A DNA stretch of 64,000 nt from Saturnia japonica (taxonomy: Eukaryota > Arthropoda > Insecta > Lepidoptera > Saturniidae). Positions within the stretch are counted from its first letter, which is position 1; each line of letters starts with the position of its first letter. A program made the translations under genes and the position numbers. Below the pieces are notes generated by a model, which saw nothing but the letters and a program-made list of their open reading frames with translations, was not told the DNA's origin and did not search any database. This document shows positions 47,824-60,057 of this stretch, in pieces. The stretch is taken from positions 14,818,001 to 14,882,000 of the forward strand of contig CM065318.1 in NCBI GenBank assembly GCA_033032175.1, in the 5' to 3' direction.

Positions 47824-49455
47824 TCACATTCTGTTCCTTAACTCAACCAACTTTGCAGCTGGCAGGCCTTTGGTCAGAAGGTCAGCTTCCATTTCTTCAG
47901 TACCTCTGTATTCTACTTTTATAATTCCATTTTGAACACAGTCTCGAAGAAAATGCACTCTCAAGACTATATGTTTAGACTTGGCTTTATACAAGGAATT
48001 TTTGCACAACTGTAGCGCAGCTTGATTATCATTCAATATTAAAACATCCCTTTGTTTATTCTTTGCAATACTGTTATATAGTAATTTTAGATGAATGCTC
48101 TCTTTTGCAGCTTCTGTCAATGCCATATACTCCGCCTCAGCGGTAGATAAGGCTACAGATCTCTGTTTTCTAGCTTCCCAACTTATGGGACTTCCGGCAA
48201 GCTTAAAACAGTAGCTAGTGTATGAGCGTCGATCAAGTGGGCATCCATCCCAATCCGCATCTGCAAGACCCTATAGTTTTTCTTCTGTTTTATTAAAAAT
48301 TATACCGATGGTCTTGGTCCCTTTCAAATAACGTAATATCCTTTTTGCACATTAAAAAATGCTCTTCACCATATGCACTGTTATATTGTGATAAATAACT
48401 TACAGCATAGGCTATGTCTGGCCGTGTTGCCACTGCTAAGAACATGAGAGTACCAATCAATTTTTGATACGGCAGGTTACCATCACAGTTTTCCGTTTTT
48501 TGTAATTTCAGGTAAGGCTCTATAGGTGTATTAACAATCTTGCAATCTTTCATATTAAAATAATTTAAGGCCTTTTCTATGTATTTTCCTTGTGTTAACT
48601 TGATCCTATTTTTATCTATATTTATTTCTATTCCAATAAATTCTTTCGGTCTTCCAAAGTATTTCATTTGAAACTTTTCCATCAATATTTCCTTTACTTC
48701 TTTTAACTTCTTTTCAGAGGAATATGCAATGATCAAATCATCTACATAAACAGCAATAATAACGTTTACTCCTCCTGTTTCCAGTATGTGTACACAAGGG
48801 TCACCTGGTGATTCAATAAATCCCATGTTTTTTAATTCAGAATCTAGTTTTAGATACCATTGTCTTCCTGCTTGCTTTAGACCGTATAAGGCTATTTGGA
48901 GTTTACATAAATTTTCTCCTTTTTGCCATTTAAATCTTTTAGCATCTTTTTCGATTTATGGTACAAATCTAAGTCTTCATCAGAACTTTCTATCATGATC
49001 TCATTTAAATATTCTTCTAAAAAATCTGGTTCCTTCATAACGATGTTTTCTTCTAGATCTCCATTTAGGAATGCTGTTGTCACATCCAGTTGATGAAGCT
49101 TTAAGTCTTCTTCGACTGAAAAAGCTAGTAAAGTTCTTATAAAACTTAATTTTGGTACAGGAGCCCATGTTTCATTGAAGTCAACTCCAGGTTTTTGACT
49201 AAAGCCTCTAACAACAAGTCGTGCCTTTTTATTGTCTCTCTTGTCTTTGAGTATCAATTTAAAGTCTACTATATTCTTCTCATTTTCTTTTTTCTTAATT
49301 GACCAAGTCCCATTCTTGATGTGAGTTTTCATTTCAGCTTTGATGGCTTTATGCCATTCTCCTCTGTCTTTAGTATTGTTAGATTCACACAACAGGGTAA
49401 GTTGTTCTTCTGCATCAACAAACAGGGTGTAAATGTATGTTCATGTTTGCTAATT
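47824..49455 (-). pseudogene. copia reverse transcriptase and RNase H
   Basis: Minus-strand pieces: 49392-48892 (WHKAIKAEMKTHIKNGTWSI, ARLVVRGFSQKPGVDF, QLDVTTAFLNGDLEE), then after a frame break 48826-48293 with the catalytic VYVDDLIIA. After a stop, 48126-47824 is RNase H (LTEAAKESIHLKLL, LNDNQAALQL, LLTKGLPAAK). The order is that of copia pol, but frames are broken and no integrase precedes the reverse transcriptase. Confidence 0.88.
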
Positions 49456-49458
49456 TAT

Positions 49459-49839
49459 TCACAATATCCAAAAATTATTTAGGTGTTCTCGCACATCATC
49501 TTTTTCAACTTTCTTCAATATTAGTTGCTTTAATAATGTTGCTTTACGTGCAGGTCCAGTGCGTTGGTAGGTCATTTTTAGTTTATCCCATACCTCCTTT
49601 GATGTTTTGCATCCTTTTACTTGTTTGAATTCGGAAGGCGATATCAATAGGAGTAGTTCTGACCGCGCCATCAAATCTTGTTGAACAAACTTAGCTTTCG
49701 CATTTTCTTCCTCAAATTTAGTTATTTCACCCCTCGCGTAGCCCCACAGTTCATTCTTGATAAGGACAGCTTGTGCCTGGACGCTCCACGTGTCGTAATT
49801 TTCTTTATTCAGAGGTTCAATACGATATGACGCTGACAT
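49459..49839 (-). pseudogene. copia gag N-terminal part
   Basis: The start MSASYRIEPLNKENYDTWSV is typical of copia gag, followed by KEVWDKLKMTYQ. The frame ends soon after at the deletion junction, so nucleocapsid and protease are missing. Confidence 0.85.
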
Positions 49840-49910
49840 TGTTCACGTGTGAACGTGTTAGCATATTACAATGCAACCACATAACCACCCAACCACATTC
49901 TGCTACCAAT

Positions 49911-50098
49911 TGTTGGAATAAATAATAATTTCTTAAGTAAATTATCAGTCTTTTATTGTGGAAAAACAATTTACATTTTTTAAGACAAATTATATTTTTA
50001 TATTTCAAATGTGACAATCGAACATGTTGCGATAGACAAACAATAGAAAACAGGAACGTTAAATAATACTCCTTAGAAGAGTCGTGTACTTTCCAACA
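49911..50098 (-). repeat. copia 5' LTR
   Basis: 188 bp, TG...CA, next to the primer-binding site at 49899-49908 on the minus strand. Confidence 0.9.
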
Positions 50099-50509
50099 GG
50101 AGAAAGGAGGGAGCCATGCGTATGTGTATTTAGTGATCGGAATGGTTTTTCTACACTAACTAGCGCATTAGTCTAACTAGCACAAAAAAAGGTCCCTTAC
50201 AGAACCTATGTACCAGTGTGTGTGCACGTGTGTGTGTTCATAAGTGTGTAATGTTGTGTGTGGGTAGCTAAGTGTTGCACGTATAGTGTCACTTGTATCG
50301 CGCGGGCGGCTGCCTGACCCAAGGGCTTCACACCGAGGAACGGACCTAGGCTTGGGTTGCCGCTAGAGAGGGTGGACGTGACGGGTGTGCGGGTGCGAAA
50401 TTGACCGCCCGTCCTCTGCGGAGAGAACAGTGGTTACGCGGGCGTGGGCGGAGGTACGCTCTGTTTGGAGAGGCGGTGGAATAGAACGCGTTTGCTGTTT
50501 CGATTTGGT

Positions 50510-51230
50510 CTAGCGGGTCAGTGAAGATGTTGCGCGGCCGGCGTTTACTCCGGCAGGCATTGGGGTCGGGACATAGGAAGCTGCCGCTTTGATTAGTGAA
50601 TTCGCGTGGTTCGACGCGGTGTCGAAATATGAGCGAGAAAGGTGTTTAGCATAAGCATGTATCGAAGGAAGGTCAATATCTCTATGGAGATCTTCCATAC
50701 GAACATACTGAGGGGCGCCGGTAAAGCGGTGAAGAAAACTATTCTGGATGGCTTGTAAACGTTTCCAATTATATCTTGACATATGTGCGAACACAAAGCA
50801 GCTATATGTCATTATCGGTCGGATACACATCTTGTAGAGCGTAAGCTTGTGTCTCGTGGACATTTTGCTTGCAGCACATAACAGAGGATGCAATCGGGCG
50901 AGGGTCCAGGTGGCCCTTTTCCTAACCAGAGTGACGTGACGTATAAAGGAGAGTCTACTATCTAGGGTTACACCTAGATAATTGGTCTCCTTTACCCAGG
51001 GGATCAGATTACCGAAGAGTTCAAGGGGACGACTCTTGAGGTTTTTCGGTATCTGTGAGGCGGTTTGGTCGAAGAGCACCGCTGCACTCTTGGTGGGGTT
51101 GATGGCTATTCGCCAGTCGTTAAACCACTTCCCGAGAGTGGTCACAGCTCTTTGGATTCTACATTTGAGGTTGAGTCTTTGCCTTTGCGAGGAGTCGTAT
51201 TTCCAGACGCAGGGCCACCTTAAGTATATT
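50510..51230 (-). pseudogene. jockey-like reverse transcriptase, C-terminal part
   Basis: The minus-strand frame opens with QRAVTTLGKWFNDWRIAINP and KSAAVLF, then NYLGVTLDSRLSF, LYKMCIRPIMTY and LQAIQNSFLHRFTGAP. This is the thumb and C-terminus of jockey-type reverse transcriptases. The N-terminal half with the catalytic Asp pair is missing (5' truncation). Confidence 0.9.
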
Positions 51231-52421
51231 CAGCCGTGTCGATCAAAGTCGCTACCAATATACCAGGCATAAAATGTATCATCACTATCATCGTATACAT
51301 CAGAAATAAATAACAATAACACTGTACAAAGACAGATGTTTAATAAAAAACCCTTTGGCACAAAAATGTACGTTAAATATTATGTCATCCGCGGGAGCCA
51401 AGTTATTTTACTTTATTCACGTTTAAAAAAGGCCCGACTAAACTTGCAACTTCGACTATTTTAATAACCGTAGTGCTTTTAGTACCTGTAAAAAAATTAA
51501 TTACAACGCGTCGCATCTAGACATAAAATCCATAGGTAGCAGATTTATCTCTGGGTAGCAGGTAGCAGGCTAGCAGCCCTTCTTTTGTATGGCAGCCTTT
51601 TGTGATTGTTATATTATAATAATAATAATAAATATCTGAAAATAATCGTACATGCTTGCAAAATGTGCTGTAAAATAAAGTTCGAGGAATTGATGTGGCA
51701 CCCAAAAAAAGCTCGCCTACTTAGCTTGCAAGAAAACATCGATGTTTTTATTTCGATATTTATCGGACATAACTTTTTTTTAACGATATTTACATCGATG
51801 TTTCTCTAACATCGCTCATCCCTAATTGCGTCGTAGTAGCCAGAGATAAATAACAATTTGTAGTAGCAGTTCGGTTAATGGTCTATGGTAGCAGTAGCGT
51901 ATTAGAAACAATTTTAATACAGGTGTTTATGTTCATAGATCTTAGTAATTACTATTTATCTCTGAATCTTAGTATTCAATATTACAATTACATTCAATAT
52001 TCGAATAATCGATATTATTTACACGTCAAGTCGTTTTCGAGAAATTTTTGATAGTAGGTACGTAGGTACTTAACGACATGCCAGTAGCCTCTGCCTTAAT
52101 TACATTCATAGATGTAGTATTTTTACATTAGTCTTCGTCATCCACATCATAAACAACAATATAATTTATACTTATTTATCCTTAAATATAGAACGTTACA
52201 TCCCAATACACAATACAAATTCGCCTGAAAGCGCCAATTCCATCTTTCAAATATTTCGCTAGGTACAAAGAAGCATTACTTTTGATTGACTATTAACTTT
52301 TTAACACTCAGCGACGGTAATTCCATTTTGGTAAAATTCTCTTATTTGTAGCAGTCATAAAGACAAAATCGCGCGAACTCTAACGTCAAACGTCTATTAA
52401 ATGTAGTTACCTTGTGTTGAA

Positions 52422-52453
52422 GGCGCGGCGCGGAGCACTCGGTGCGCCGCGCC
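52422..52453. other. GC-rich perfect hairpin
   Basis: GGCGCGGCGC and its exact reverse complement are separated by 12 bases, in otherwise AT-rich DNA. Role unknown. Confidence 0.6.
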
Positions 52454-52574
52454 ACCGGTTGCCAAAATACAAACTCATTGGTCGGATTTATTGCCTTCCC
52501 CAACCCGCAAACAATTTGGAGGGTTGCGTAATACCTATTAATTCTATCAAATTAATAATCTAACGTAAGGAAAA

Positions 52575-54730
52575 AATACCGGCCAATTGCGAGTGGGACT
52601 GCCGCACCGAGGGTTCCGTAATTGTTTAGCTACATTCACAAAATAATTATGCAGCATCGGCGAGCTGTTTTTAAACAGGGTAGGCAGAAAATTTTAAAAG
52701 CTATTAACTTACCGAAAATAATTCATTTTGGTTTTGGTTCATCGTCTTCTCGATTAAATAATGACGTAGGTAGTTCAGTTACCGTAATTGGCACCGCAAA
52801 TACCCATAGGCCATACATTGACTGATTTTAAAGACATATCAATTTACAAATATTTGAAATTGGTATTTCAGGTAATATATAAGTCAATGCCCTTCGGCGC
52901 GTTAATTTCTTGTTCTGTATTTGGAAAGTTAAATAATAGCAACATAGTCTTCACCTTTATATTGTATTGATTTAAAAAATCCGGTGTAAAACGATCTTTT
53001 ACGACGACTTGTTTGTTTTTTCACTGAAAGATAATTTTGAAAACGCATCGTTTTTTATTTTCTCTATCCAGTGTCTAAATTCTAGACACACGGCCAGGTT
53101 CAAAAAGGGCGACACCGGTTATTGTGTATATTTAAACGAACCTTTTCAAGGTACTTACGGCTCCTCTTTATGTAAAAAGCTATTAGACCTGCGAATTTTG
53201 AACATTTAACTCCCAAATTGAACACCATTAATCCCTAAATTTCACGAATAAGTTATCGACACAAATAGTTATTAAGGTCTGAAAAGTAACTGACTGACTC
53301 ACTCATCAAAAACCTAAACCAGTTCTAGGTAACTAAGAAACTTGATATATAGCATCAAGGTAGATCAGCAACCATAATATACCAAACATGCAAAGGAAAA
53401 AATCAAAAAACTTTCCAAAAATCTCTACCACAGAACTACTACTACTACTTTGAGAGTTTTGACTTTCGGAAACTCATGTCCTCTTCTTTCCGAACATGGT
53501 ATCGCTAGTTACATAGATAATTAAAATAAAACTTTATTGTTTAAAGATAACGCTTAATTTTATTTTGTACACAATCACTTTGTAGACTTTTTTATTCGAT
53601 ACTCCAGTACTACAGTGTGAGAGCACCGCTTGCTAGTCGACGTTAGATGCCGCTATCTATTACGGTTGTTATTAATTGTCAAAGCACAACGTTAATGCAA
53701 TTGTTATTTATCTCTGGTTAATGCTTTCTGGTTGTTTTCACAACCACAGACAATCCTTCACTATTGTGTCAAATAATTAGTAAGGAGTTTGCCATCTCTA
53801 ATTGTTATTTATCTCTGGTTGATGCTATTCGATTAGGGATAAGCGACATTTTGTTCCGAGAACTACTTATATCGATTATTTATATAGGTGTTAACATTTA
53901 GTTTTCAAACATAATTTTTAAAGATTTTAAATTTCAGTATTTTGTCACTAAAAGTGGACAGAAAATACAGTAATGAAAAAAAAAAATTGGTATCTATACA
54001 GCAACATCAATTACGACATATCATGGTTATAAATAACGACGCGGTCAATCAATAATTTTATGAGAAAATATCGATAGTTCGATATATCTATATGTTTTAC
54101 CCATCTCTATCAAATACAGCTGTTTTAACCATAGACCAATAACCAGAGTTTTAACCAGAGATAAATAATTTGTTTTAACTATTCAACATTTTTTTTTAAT
54201 ATTAGATAGTGTTGTGCAGTTTGTGAAAATACTCGACAGGTAGAGCTGATTTTTATTTTATTGTTTTACGAAAAGATAAACTGAACAAACTTAACTTCGC
54301 CGTTGGAAAACTATTGTCCCCATACGTCAACTTATGCCGCGGTCAGTTGATCAACTGCAAATAACAAAATTAATTCTTATTAATCTAAATACAAATTTAC
54401 AGTTCTCGGAATTTATCCTTTACTTGTGCTACAAGACACTGCTTCTTGCCAAATTTCATGATTGTAGGTCAACTGGAAGTACCCTATAGGTTTTTGTTAC
54501 CTTTGAAATTGTATAGAAATGAGACTTATCCAAGCCGTATCTTTTGATTGCGTTGACTTAGAAATTTAATTTCTTCACAGCTTCAACGGATTGCAGACCT
54601 GAGTTTTTGATATTAATTTTAACTTTATACCTCCACGCACTCCTCAGAAAAAGGGTCTTGACAGACAGACAGACGGACGACGAAGTGATCCTATTACCCT
54701 TTTTGAGGATCGGAACCCTAAAAAAAGAGA
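52575..54730. repeat. dispersed repeat with inverted GGGTTCCG ends
   Basis: The left end CCGGCCAATTGCGAGTGGGA...GAGGGTTCCG and right end GACAGACAGACGGACGACGA...CGGAACCCT resemble a well-known lepidopteran repeat. The interior is AT-rich and non-coding, and may hold nested insertions. Confidence 0.45.
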
Positions 54731-55277
54731 TCGCGAAAAATTACTCCGAAAGTCAGACCCACTGGACCCACAGAACATTCATATTCCTAGCAGAGGTCAG
54801 ACCAAAGTAAAATAATTCTCAGAACTAGAGTTGACTTGTTTTTATTTTATTTTATGTAACTTTTATAATTATAATATTGTTATACCTTATTGGATTCTGT
54901 ATGAACTGTAGAATATAAATGATTTTAAAATAAAGTTCCAGAGGGCTATCACAATTTTTTACACCTGCTTCTTTGCACATTTTGTCAATTAAATTTTGCA
55001 TGTTTTAGCTTTTATTTTTATGTTAAATAGATATTTACGCAAGAATAACATTTTGATTATAAAGACCCATGTGTTCTGAATTCCCTTAAACAAAAAAAAT
55101 ATTTAAATTTTGTGTTCCATTTATCTTGCTTATTTATCGTTTTCTTTCGGACTGGGAAATGAAAGGGGCCTCGCAATGCGGATATCGTCTACGTCTACAT
55201 TTGGTCTAGCACTGCCACTGTAGTAAAATGTTTCAAGAGAAGAAAAGGAAAACACAAAAATAATCTAAATGCTCAGT

Positions 55278-57796
55278 TTATTCCTCAATAGTAAGAGCTC
55301 CACTGTTGATGTCATCAATGATGTCATGGGGGGCCCTGCCGTCCACCGTACAACCAACAGATTGGGCCGTGCCGAGGATCTCCTTCACTGACCCGGAGAG
55401 GTAACGCGCCATTGAACGGGGGCGCATTATCTTGGCAATTCCAATTACATCCTCCATGGTGATGTTCCCATTGTGTTTAACTGAAATATGAAATAATAAT
55501 TTTTGAAGAATACATTAATGCATGTATATCATTAATTAACGATAGGTAAATCTTACAAGTAATTTTAAAAATCTGTACTACTAGTATAAAGACTTAAAGT
55601 TTCTCTATGTTTGTAGGGTAGTGTATCTGTAATTTCATTCTATTCTAAATATTGTTTCACTAACAGGAAGCTATATTATTACTAGGTGCTATAGGCAATT
55701 TTTTATTCTTAGTAAAGTTTATACTATATAATTAATGCAAACAAACTCACAATATTTGGTGCTACAAGAAATAGGAACGTAAATATTTTTTTTTTACTTT
55801 TTAACAAAAACTGTTTGTTCTTGAATTGAGCCCAAAAATATAAGACTTTTGATGTATATTTTATTTAATAATGCATAGTGAAGTAAATAATGTCTTAGTA
55901 GATAATTGTATGGAATTTGAACTTTAATTAGATCCTGTTCCTTCACGTAACACTTCTAGAGCTAAAACTTTCATGGATAGCTCATCCCACAAATATACTG
56001 CATTTTTCCCTTGCATCCATCTGCTTGTTTTTCAAGCACACAAATGTACCACAAAATCAAGTACATTAAATTCAATCTAAAATGTATTAATTTACTTTTA
56101 AGAGGTCTTAATAGAAAAATACCACAAGCAGATAAAATAACAAACAGACAAGTCATTAGGGAAACTGCATGCAGGTAAAGCACAAATAAATAAATAGGGT
56201 TATTTTGAGTTTAAAAAAGCTAAAACAGTAGGTATGTGAGCATCACAGGACTTGTTGAAGCAATCTTTAGGGGAAACCTATTTTCCAGTAATGAACTTAT
56301 TTCAGTTGAATAGATAACAAATGGCAGAGTTGTAAACATTAGTTTTACCATGAAATTTCAAATAATACTCACTATTCTTCTGCTTCTTACGATCACGAGG
56401 TGGCTCCTTTAGGGCTCTGATTATTAGTGCAGCTGCAGAGGGGACCACTGAGATCTGTGCTTGTCTGTTCTGCACTATCAACTGGACTGTGATCTTGAGA
56501 CCCTTCCAGTCACTGGTAGCTTTAGCAATGTCATCACCAACCTTTTTGGGGGACTGCGAGGCAAAGTAAATACTAATAATAATGTAGGTTATGTATAACA
56601 ATACTATGCATTTCTGATTAGAAAACGATCGCATCCACATCATGTTCACTCAGTACTTACCAAAATTGTACTGCTAGCAATAATGGTATAAAATATAAAA
56701 ATGTTTTTATTCTAATTAGGTACCTACATTTAATATAATATTTGATAAGGCAAGAGATTAAGATTTTCTAGATACAAGTCTACTAGTTTTCTATGGCAAA
56801 TTTTGGACATTTAATTAGGTTATAAATTTAGTGAAAAAGGTTATGAATTCAAAATTGTTCCATCAGTTACCTCACAATTTACTTGTTATTGTTAATGTTT
56901 CTCTTTTACTAAATAGATGCTGATTTTTAATTAAAGTTAAATATGACCAGTTAGTTATGTGACACAGCATAATATGCACAAATTTCTGATCACAATTTTT
57001 TACTGAAGTCATAAAAAAACACTAAGCATGATGGCCAAATTATCAATTAACTCTTAGGTGTTGATACAGAATTACAGAACACTATGCAAATTATCCTTTT
57101 AGAACTTAGTTTCATGAAGATATGAAGACAATTCTAAGAACAAATAAATTTACAAATCAAGTATATTTTAATGTATATAATTCTCATATGAAGTTGAAAG
57201 AATAAAACGATATACTTAAGCAAATATGCTAGAAATTATAAGACTTGAGAACCAATCCAAATATTTTTATTCTAAAAATTAATGTCCACTTAAATCTAAT
57301 AGCAATTCTAGATTTTTTTTTATATTACCAATAAAGCATGGCAGTCACATGGCCTGGTCCGCGACTCCTTATTGGGCATTCGGAGTAGCCGCGACAGGGA
57401 AACTGGCTCAGGATCCTGAGTCGCGGGTTCCTTCCATCCGCCACCCGGAAGGACGCGCCTGGTAGGGAGCCACCCCCCAAGATCATTCATTGCCTTTATT
57501 CACAAGCCACTGATATACAAGTATTTATATACCAAGTGGCAAGAATGTTTTGTGTACTGCCATGCAATATACTTAATTGAGGTTAGAATATCCGGTAGTT
57601 TTAATACTCACGAGACCCAAAGGACCAATTTTAGGAGCCAAGGAAGATGTAGCACCCACTTCTCCACCAACACATCTTAAGTTGACTGCAAAATACACAA
57701 GTTTAAATAAAACGCATAACAAATCATAAACACTACAAAATCATTTGTATGAGATTTACCGATTTTAATTTCATTAGGATCGAACTTAGGTGGCAT
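55278..57796 (-). CDS. RpL12: 60S ribosomal protein L12 (uL11), complete, four exons
   Basis: RpL12/uL11 forms the base of the P stalk at the GTPase-associated centre of the large subunit. Exons: 57760-57796 ([12 protein letters not shown]), 57612-57685 ([20 protein letters not shown]), 56373-56553 ([20 protein letters not shown]...[10 protein letters not shown]), 55278-55480 ([20 protein letters not shown]...ALTIEE, stop TAA). All junctions are GT/AG and in phase, giving 164 residues against about 165 in the family, with no gap. The AATAAA signal overlaps the stop codon (55277-55282). A 230-bp inverted-repeat element lies in intron 2. Confidence 0.96.
57336..57565. repeat. inverted-repeat element in RpL12 intron 2
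   Basis: The ends GCATGGCAGT (57336-57345) and ACTGCCATGC (57556-57565) are exact reverse complements. The interior is GC-rich with a 14-bp palindrome CTCAGGATCCTGAG and paired CGCGACTC/GAGTCGCG blocks, suggesting strong folding. No snoRNA C/D boxes were identified. Probably a MITE-like insertion. Confidence 0.65.
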
Positions 57797-60057
57797 TGTG
57801 TTGCTTTATAATTATAATAACACGAGTTTATATTATAATTCCAAGCAGATTAACTTGGATATATGGCGTACGGCCGTCGAAACGTACAAAAACGTTGACA
57901 GCCAACCAGAAAAAGAATTGAATACAGGATGCAGTGTTGCCACCAGGGACTCCAGATTGCATTTTCGAAATTTCCCCATGGCGGCTGAAAAACTTCCCCA
58001 AAATGATACTATTTCAGTAACTGTTCCCAAAAAATCTTAAACGCACATATTCCATTAAGTTTTTGTTTATTTATAGTATATGTAGCAGAGATAAATAACA
58101 ATTATATGTAGCTTCAAAAGACGGGGATTTGTGTTCAGAACCACAAAAGCCGTTGTTCTGGCAATCCACGCTCTCAACGTCGCTTCAAAATTTGACTTGA
58201 GCGGCAGGCAGCGCTCTGATCGCTGATGACGGTTGGTGGTTTTTGGTCGATTTGTGTCGCCATATTAATATTGCTATCCCTTACAAACATATTTATTATT
58301 AAGGCATAAGACAAGGACTCAGTATTAAAGCCAAAACAAAACGTCATCCGGCCGCCATTTAATTCGTACTTCAGTCCATTGCTAACCTTAACACGTTGGG
58401 GTCCGTTGGGGTCCCTTGAGAGTGTTATCTTTCGAATGTAATAATATAAAAAATTGCTACGAGAGGTGCAGGCATTTAATTTTATGTTATAGTTATAGTA
58501 TTTGTAATGTTAATAAAATAAATATTTCTGACATTAATTTAATTTTTTTTAAATTATTGCAATTTTTTTTTTTTTTTATGCAATCCTAACAAATATTCTC
58601 ATATCTTATTTTTAGTGTAGGTTTACAAAATAAATGAAACACATATCAGTTTAAATTGTTTATTTATCAGTTAAATCAGTTCATAAAGAATAGAAAAACT
58701 ATAGTTTTATATATTGGTACTATACAAAATTACTGCTAAATAAGTAAATTACTGCACGCCCGCGGACTTTAGCGTTTGCGCGGGAATACCCCCTGCCGCT
58801 TGAGCGTTTTCTCCAAAATGGCGCCTGCCGCTTCTAAGGAGCAAAAATTTTACTACTTTTTTTCAATTTGTAAATAAAAACGTATTATGACCAGATAAAC
58901 ATAAAATATGGCTATAAGGGATTCACATTTACTTTCTTCGTGCGTTCTTTTATGTTGTATTGATTTTTTATCAGTAGGTATAGTAAGTTTAGAAATAGAT
59001 AACAGAGCTACTAAGCGGCTTAGTAATCATCAAAAGTATTACCTCAGCTGCATAATTTATACAGTACATATTTAATATGAAATACATATTTTCTCTGCCA
59101 TAAAAATTATTGGAACACATGCACACAATCTATTTCTTTGGCACTCTCTGTAGCTTAGACGGCTTCAGGGTTTTATCATATAAAGGGTCGTTAGGTTCGT
59201 CTTAATTGTGGGAATGATATAGGCAGAGATTGTTATCGTAAATTCGGATAAACCTTAATTCACATGGTAATGACAAGTGTGAGAAACGTGAAAAGCTCTC
59301 TCTTTCAGACCTAACGGTTCTAAAGGTTACCTACATAATGCTTGCTCACTCGCACGTTGCAATAACGCCGGCCGACTATTTCCATTATTAACAATAATAA
59401 AGGATAGCTGACAGTAGCATAATAGTGTCTTTAATAATTTGATATACATTGCGTAAGAATAATGCATTACATTGCTTGTTGTTGTAATAATTACTAGCCT
59501 TGAAACAGGAACGCTAAAAGAATGGGGATTTGAAGAGAAAGTACAATACAGTCTGTGGAGCTACTATAAAAAAACTAATTATTTTCAAAAATAAATATGT
59601 GACGTTTGAATTAAAATATCAAAGTTAGAATTAGCAGAAGCAGGGTTTACAACCGTATGTGTAGTATCGTACATTTACGACAATTGCATGACCTCGTACG
59701 ATAGCAAATTATACGAAAAATTTTAACAATATAAGAATTCAAAAAATAAGTCCTCTGGAGCAGAAATTGGTGAAGTACGAAAGTTTTGGTGCAATACAGC
59801 AAAGTACAATAATTTCGAATTGATGGTACGATAATTGCCACGCATTAGGTTGTGAACCCTGAGAAGAAATAGTAGTTAGTAGTACGGCTAAGTAGATAAA
59901 TTTCTTCCCCAAAATGTCCCCGTAATTTTTGTTTCGCCTAATTTCCCTAGCGACATTATTTTCCCCTAAAATGGGAAATAAACACCCCAATCTGGAGACC
60001 CTGGTTACCACCTCGATAAATCAAGAGTATATTCAGAGCATATTCTGTTCACACAGG
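57797..60057. other. upstream of RpL12, no gene seen
   Basis: Includes the RpL12 promoter (immediately upstream of 57796, motifs not identified) and short repeats. 57930-58010 and 59890-60005 share an AATCTGGAG-CCCTGG block in opposite orientations, and 59125-59230 is a partial copy of the 14490-14790 repeat. Confidence 0.5.

Larger units (their letters stand above)
47592..50098 (-). mobile_element. Ty1/copia retrotransposon, internally deleted
   Basis: Two LTRs (47592-47790 and 49911-50098), both TGTTGGAATA...TTTCCAACA, are flanked by GGAGG and GGAGA (5-bp duplication, one mismatch). On the coding minus strand the 5' LTR is followed after two bases by TGGTAGCAGA, the complement of the initiator-Met tRNA 3' end (primer-binding site). 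Gag start (49839-49459), reverse transcriptase and RNase H remain; the gag end, protease and integrase are deleted around 49440-49460. At about 2.5 kb it is half the usual size. Confidence 0.92.
47325..51235 (-). mobile_element. jockey-like LINE, 5'-truncated and split by a copia element
   Basis: On the minus strand: reverse-transcriptase C-terminus (51230-50510), 3' UTR (50509-50099), copia insertion, remaining 3' UTR (47591-47325), then poly-A seen as a T run at 47315-47324. The two 3' UTR parts are contiguous in the related copy at 60058-60411, which shows that the copia element is a later insertion. Confidence 0.88.
51236..55277. other. repeat-rich gap between LINE and RpL12
   Basis: No gene seen. 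It contains several copies of a GAGATAAATA-containing motif, a GC-rich perfect hairpin (52422-52453), and a dispersed element from about 52575 to 54730 whose ends carry GAGGGTTCCG and its inverse CGGAACCCT. Confidence 0.5.

Noticed and set aside
57833..58030. Minus-strand ORF upstream of RpL12
   Set aside because: It overlaps a repeat block shared with 59890-60005 and has no family resemblance; more likely a repeat fragment in the RpL12 upstream region.
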